The notes under the pieces: generated by a model | Database searches by the model: none | What the model was told of the DNA's origin: nothing | What the model saw: only the letters and a program-made list of their open reading frames with translations | Shown here: in pieces, positions 62,744 to 64,000 of the stretch | How positions within the stretch are numbered: position 1 is the stretch's first letter | How the letters are laid out: each line of letters starts with the position of its first letter | Translations under genes and position numbers: made by a program | Source of the DNA: Gemmatimonadota bacterium | Lineage (GTDB): Bacteria > Gemmatimonadota > Gemmatimonadetes > Gemmatimonadales > GWC2-71-9 | Length of the DNA stretch: 64,000 nucleotides | NCBI GenBank assembly: GCA_016720805.1 | Contig: JADKJZ010000001.1 | Coordinates: 248,001-312,000, forward strand | Direction of reading: 5' to 3'

Positions 62744-63879
62744 GTGATGGGGCGGTCGAGCAGCCGGTAGGTCTTGTACGGCGTGAAGCCGGTCTTGGTC
62801 AGGCCCTGGATGATCGCCGCGTTGTCCTCGAGCAGCCATCCGGCCTCGCCCCAGCCGATGCCGATCTCGGCCGCCTTGCTCCAGATCCAGTGATAGAGTG
62901 CCGAATCGATGCCCTTGCCGCGCCACTCGGGGAGGACGCCGAGCAGGAGGATGCGCGCCCGGGTGATCTGCTTCGTCTTGAGCTTCCACAGCATCGTCAG
63001 CGAGGCGGGGAACATCCCGCCCGAGTGATTGCCGTGCAACACTTCATTCAGGTCAGGCATGGCAAGCCCAAAGGCGATCGGCTTGCCGTCCTTCTCGATG
63101 AACGGGACCAGGTTCGGGATCACCACCGGCTTGAAGCCGTCCGCCAGGGCGTCGATCTCGGCGTCGGTCATCGGGACGAAGCCCCAGTTGCTCTCCCAGC
63201 AGGCATTGTAGAGCACCTTGACCAGCTCGACTTCCTTCTGGAAGTGCTTCATGTCGAGCGCCCGGATGGTGAGGCCGTACCGCTTGGTGAGCAGCGCCAC
63301 GGCGCGGGCGGTGCGCTCGGGCGGCTCCAGCGGATTCTCGAGGGAGCCGGCCTGCAGGCAGATCAGGTCCTTGGCCTTCGCGAAGCCCGCCGTCTCGAGC
63401 AGCGTGAGATAGTACGGCGGATTGTGCGGCATCATCAACGTGTTCGGCGTGTCGAAGCCGTCGATCAAGAGGCCGCACTCATCGTTGACGGAGAAGGACG
63501 CCGGCCCGCGCAAGGTGTCGAGCCCTCGCGACTGCACCCAGGCCGCTGCGGCGTCGAGCAACGGGGCCGCCACGGTGAAGTCGTTGATGCACTCGAAGAA
63601 GCCGAAGAAGCCGACCTGGTCGTGGTGGACCTCGTTGTGCAGCCGGTTGTGAATGGCCGCGATGCGCCCGACCACTTCGCCACCGCGCTCGGCCAGATAG
63701 TACTCGGCCTCCGCGTGGGCGAAGAAGGGATTCCTGGTGCGATCGAGGAGCTTCTTCACTTCGGCGCGAAACGGCGGGACCCAGTTCGGGTCCCGCCGGT
63801 GCAGTCGATAGGGCAGGGCGATGAAGGCGGCGAGGTCCTTGGCGGTCTCGACTCGCCGGATGACCGGCGCGGTGCTCAG
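62740..63879 (-). CDS. BcerS/YghO-like acyl-CoA N-acyltransferase superfamily protein; possible CTG start
   Basis: 379 residues. Family blocks include PYRLHRRDPNWVPPFRAEVK, HNRLHNEVHHDQVGFFGFFE, GLLIDGFDTPNTLMMPHNPPYY and GVLPEWRGKGIDSALYHW. Homologues include YghO and the bacterial ceramide synthase BcerS (Caulobacter). No ATG, GTG or TTG fits the N-terminus; a CTG at 63879 overlaps the upstream TGA (CTGA) and has AAGGAG 11 bases before it. A start at GTG 63978 would overlap the previous gene by 100 bases and is unlikely. Confidence 0.82.
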   Translation of the reverse strand: MSTAPVIRRVETAKDLAAFIALPYRLHRRDPNWVPPFRAEVKKLLDRTRNPFFAHAEAEYYLAERGGEVVGRIAAIHNRLHNEVHHDQVGFFGFFECINDFTVAAPLLDAAAAWVQSRGLDTLRGPASFSVNDECGLLIDGFDTPNTLMMPHNPPYYLTLLETAGFAKAKDLICLQAGSLENPLEPPERTARAVALLTKRYGLTIRALDMKHFQKEVELVKVLYNACWESNWGFVPMTDAEIDALADGFKPVVIPNLVPFIEKDGKPIAFGLAMPDLNEVLHGNHSGGMFPASLTMLWKLKTKQITRARILLLGVLPEWRGKGIDSALYHWIWSKAAEIGIGWGEAGWLLEDNAAIIQGLTKTGFTPYKTYRLLDRPIT

Positions 63880-64000
63880 ATGACCCCCAACTCCTTGCCG
63901 ATCCGCCCGAAGGCCTCCAGCGCAGTGTCGATCTGGTCCGGCGTGTGGGTCGCCATCACGCTGGTGCGCAGGCGGCACTGCGAGGGCGGCACGGCGGGCG
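63876..64000 (-). CDS. AONS/KBL-family PLP enzyme, C-terminal part (serine palmitoyltransferase candidate)
   Basis: Only the last 41 codons are in the window (the gene begins to the right). They read RLRTSVMATHTPDQIDTALE and end FGRIGKELGVI, the typical C-terminus of 8-amino-7-oxononanoate synthase and 2-amino-3-ketobutyrate CoA ligase. The neighbours suggest the serine palmitoyltransferase member of that family. It directly precedes the acyltransferase. Confidence 0.7.
   Translation of the reverse strand, partial: PAVPPSQCRLRTSVMATHTPDQIDTALEAFGRIGKELGVI

Overview
The window is about 64 kb of very GC-rich DNA with densely packed genes, many overlapping by 4 bases (ATGA or GTGA). The content suggests a Gram-negative, aerobic or respiratory heterotroph: a complete alternative complex III operon, TonB-dependent receptor, many lipoproteins, OmpA-type and beta-barrel proteins, and a tandem run of Ser/Thr kinases. 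Together with a TAnnTTTG-like promoter element, this fits a member of the Gemmatimonadota or a relative in the FCB group. That placement is an inference from gene content; there is no rRNA here.

Layout. 1-1412 (+): the end of an M23-like protein, a hemerythrin and a tiny membrane protein. 1414-9656 (-): a long run holding an HPt protein, a response regulator with an EAL domain, a PilB/GspE-type ATPase with MshEN-like N-terminal repeats, a UPF0178 protein, a broken PAS-GGDEF-EAL gene, an M48 protease, an OmpA-type lipoprotein and two small membrane proteins. 9833-10961: a LuxR-type regulator and a divergent small XRE regulator around an AT-rich operator region. 10971-16590 (-): a five-gene run (FAD amine-oxidase-like enzyme, M50-CBS protease, TIGR01777 epimerase, CBM9-like protein, Tat-exported GHL10-like hydrolase). 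16770-20150: speA and gltA, convergent. 21453-27982 (+): an operon of three multihaem cytochromes (about 9, 20 and 16 haem sites) around an outer-membrane barrel protein, looking like a porin-cytochrome electron conduit. 28062-34004: msrB, lipoproteins, an outer-membrane protein, and an acyl-CoA dehydrogenase with its TetR regulator. 34251-38333: a TIGR01782-type TonB receptor divergent from a phytase-like beta-propeller lipoprotein. 38515-46299 (-): four tandem paralogous membrane Ser/Thr kinases. 46401-50368: lipoprotein, queF, a Y-family DNA polymerase, a split NAD-dependent beta-hydroxyacid dehydrogenase, and a TrmJ-like methyltransferase. 50497-57857 (+): actABCDEF. 57961-60206 (-): ECF sigma, anti-sigma and a Cys-rich protein. 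60422-60880 (+): a cupredoxin. 60867-64000 (-): PAP2 protein, SDR, BcerS/YghO-like acyltransferase and the C-terminus of an AONS/KBL-family enzyme, together resembling a bacterial ceramide synthesis cluster.

The most unusual feature is non-coding. Six intergenic elements lie directly behind stop codons. Each is built as a palindrome whose arms are short tandem arrays of 7-bp units, usually around a terminator-like hairpin or stem-loop core. The unit sequence differs between elements but its length is always 7. All four convergent gene pairs with a gap of more than 20 bp carry one.

At least four genes carry single-base frameshifts, including the core respiratory gene actA. Most of these are therefore probably sequencing or assembly errors. 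The broken GGDEF-EAL gene also has lost catalytic residues, so it may really be decayed.
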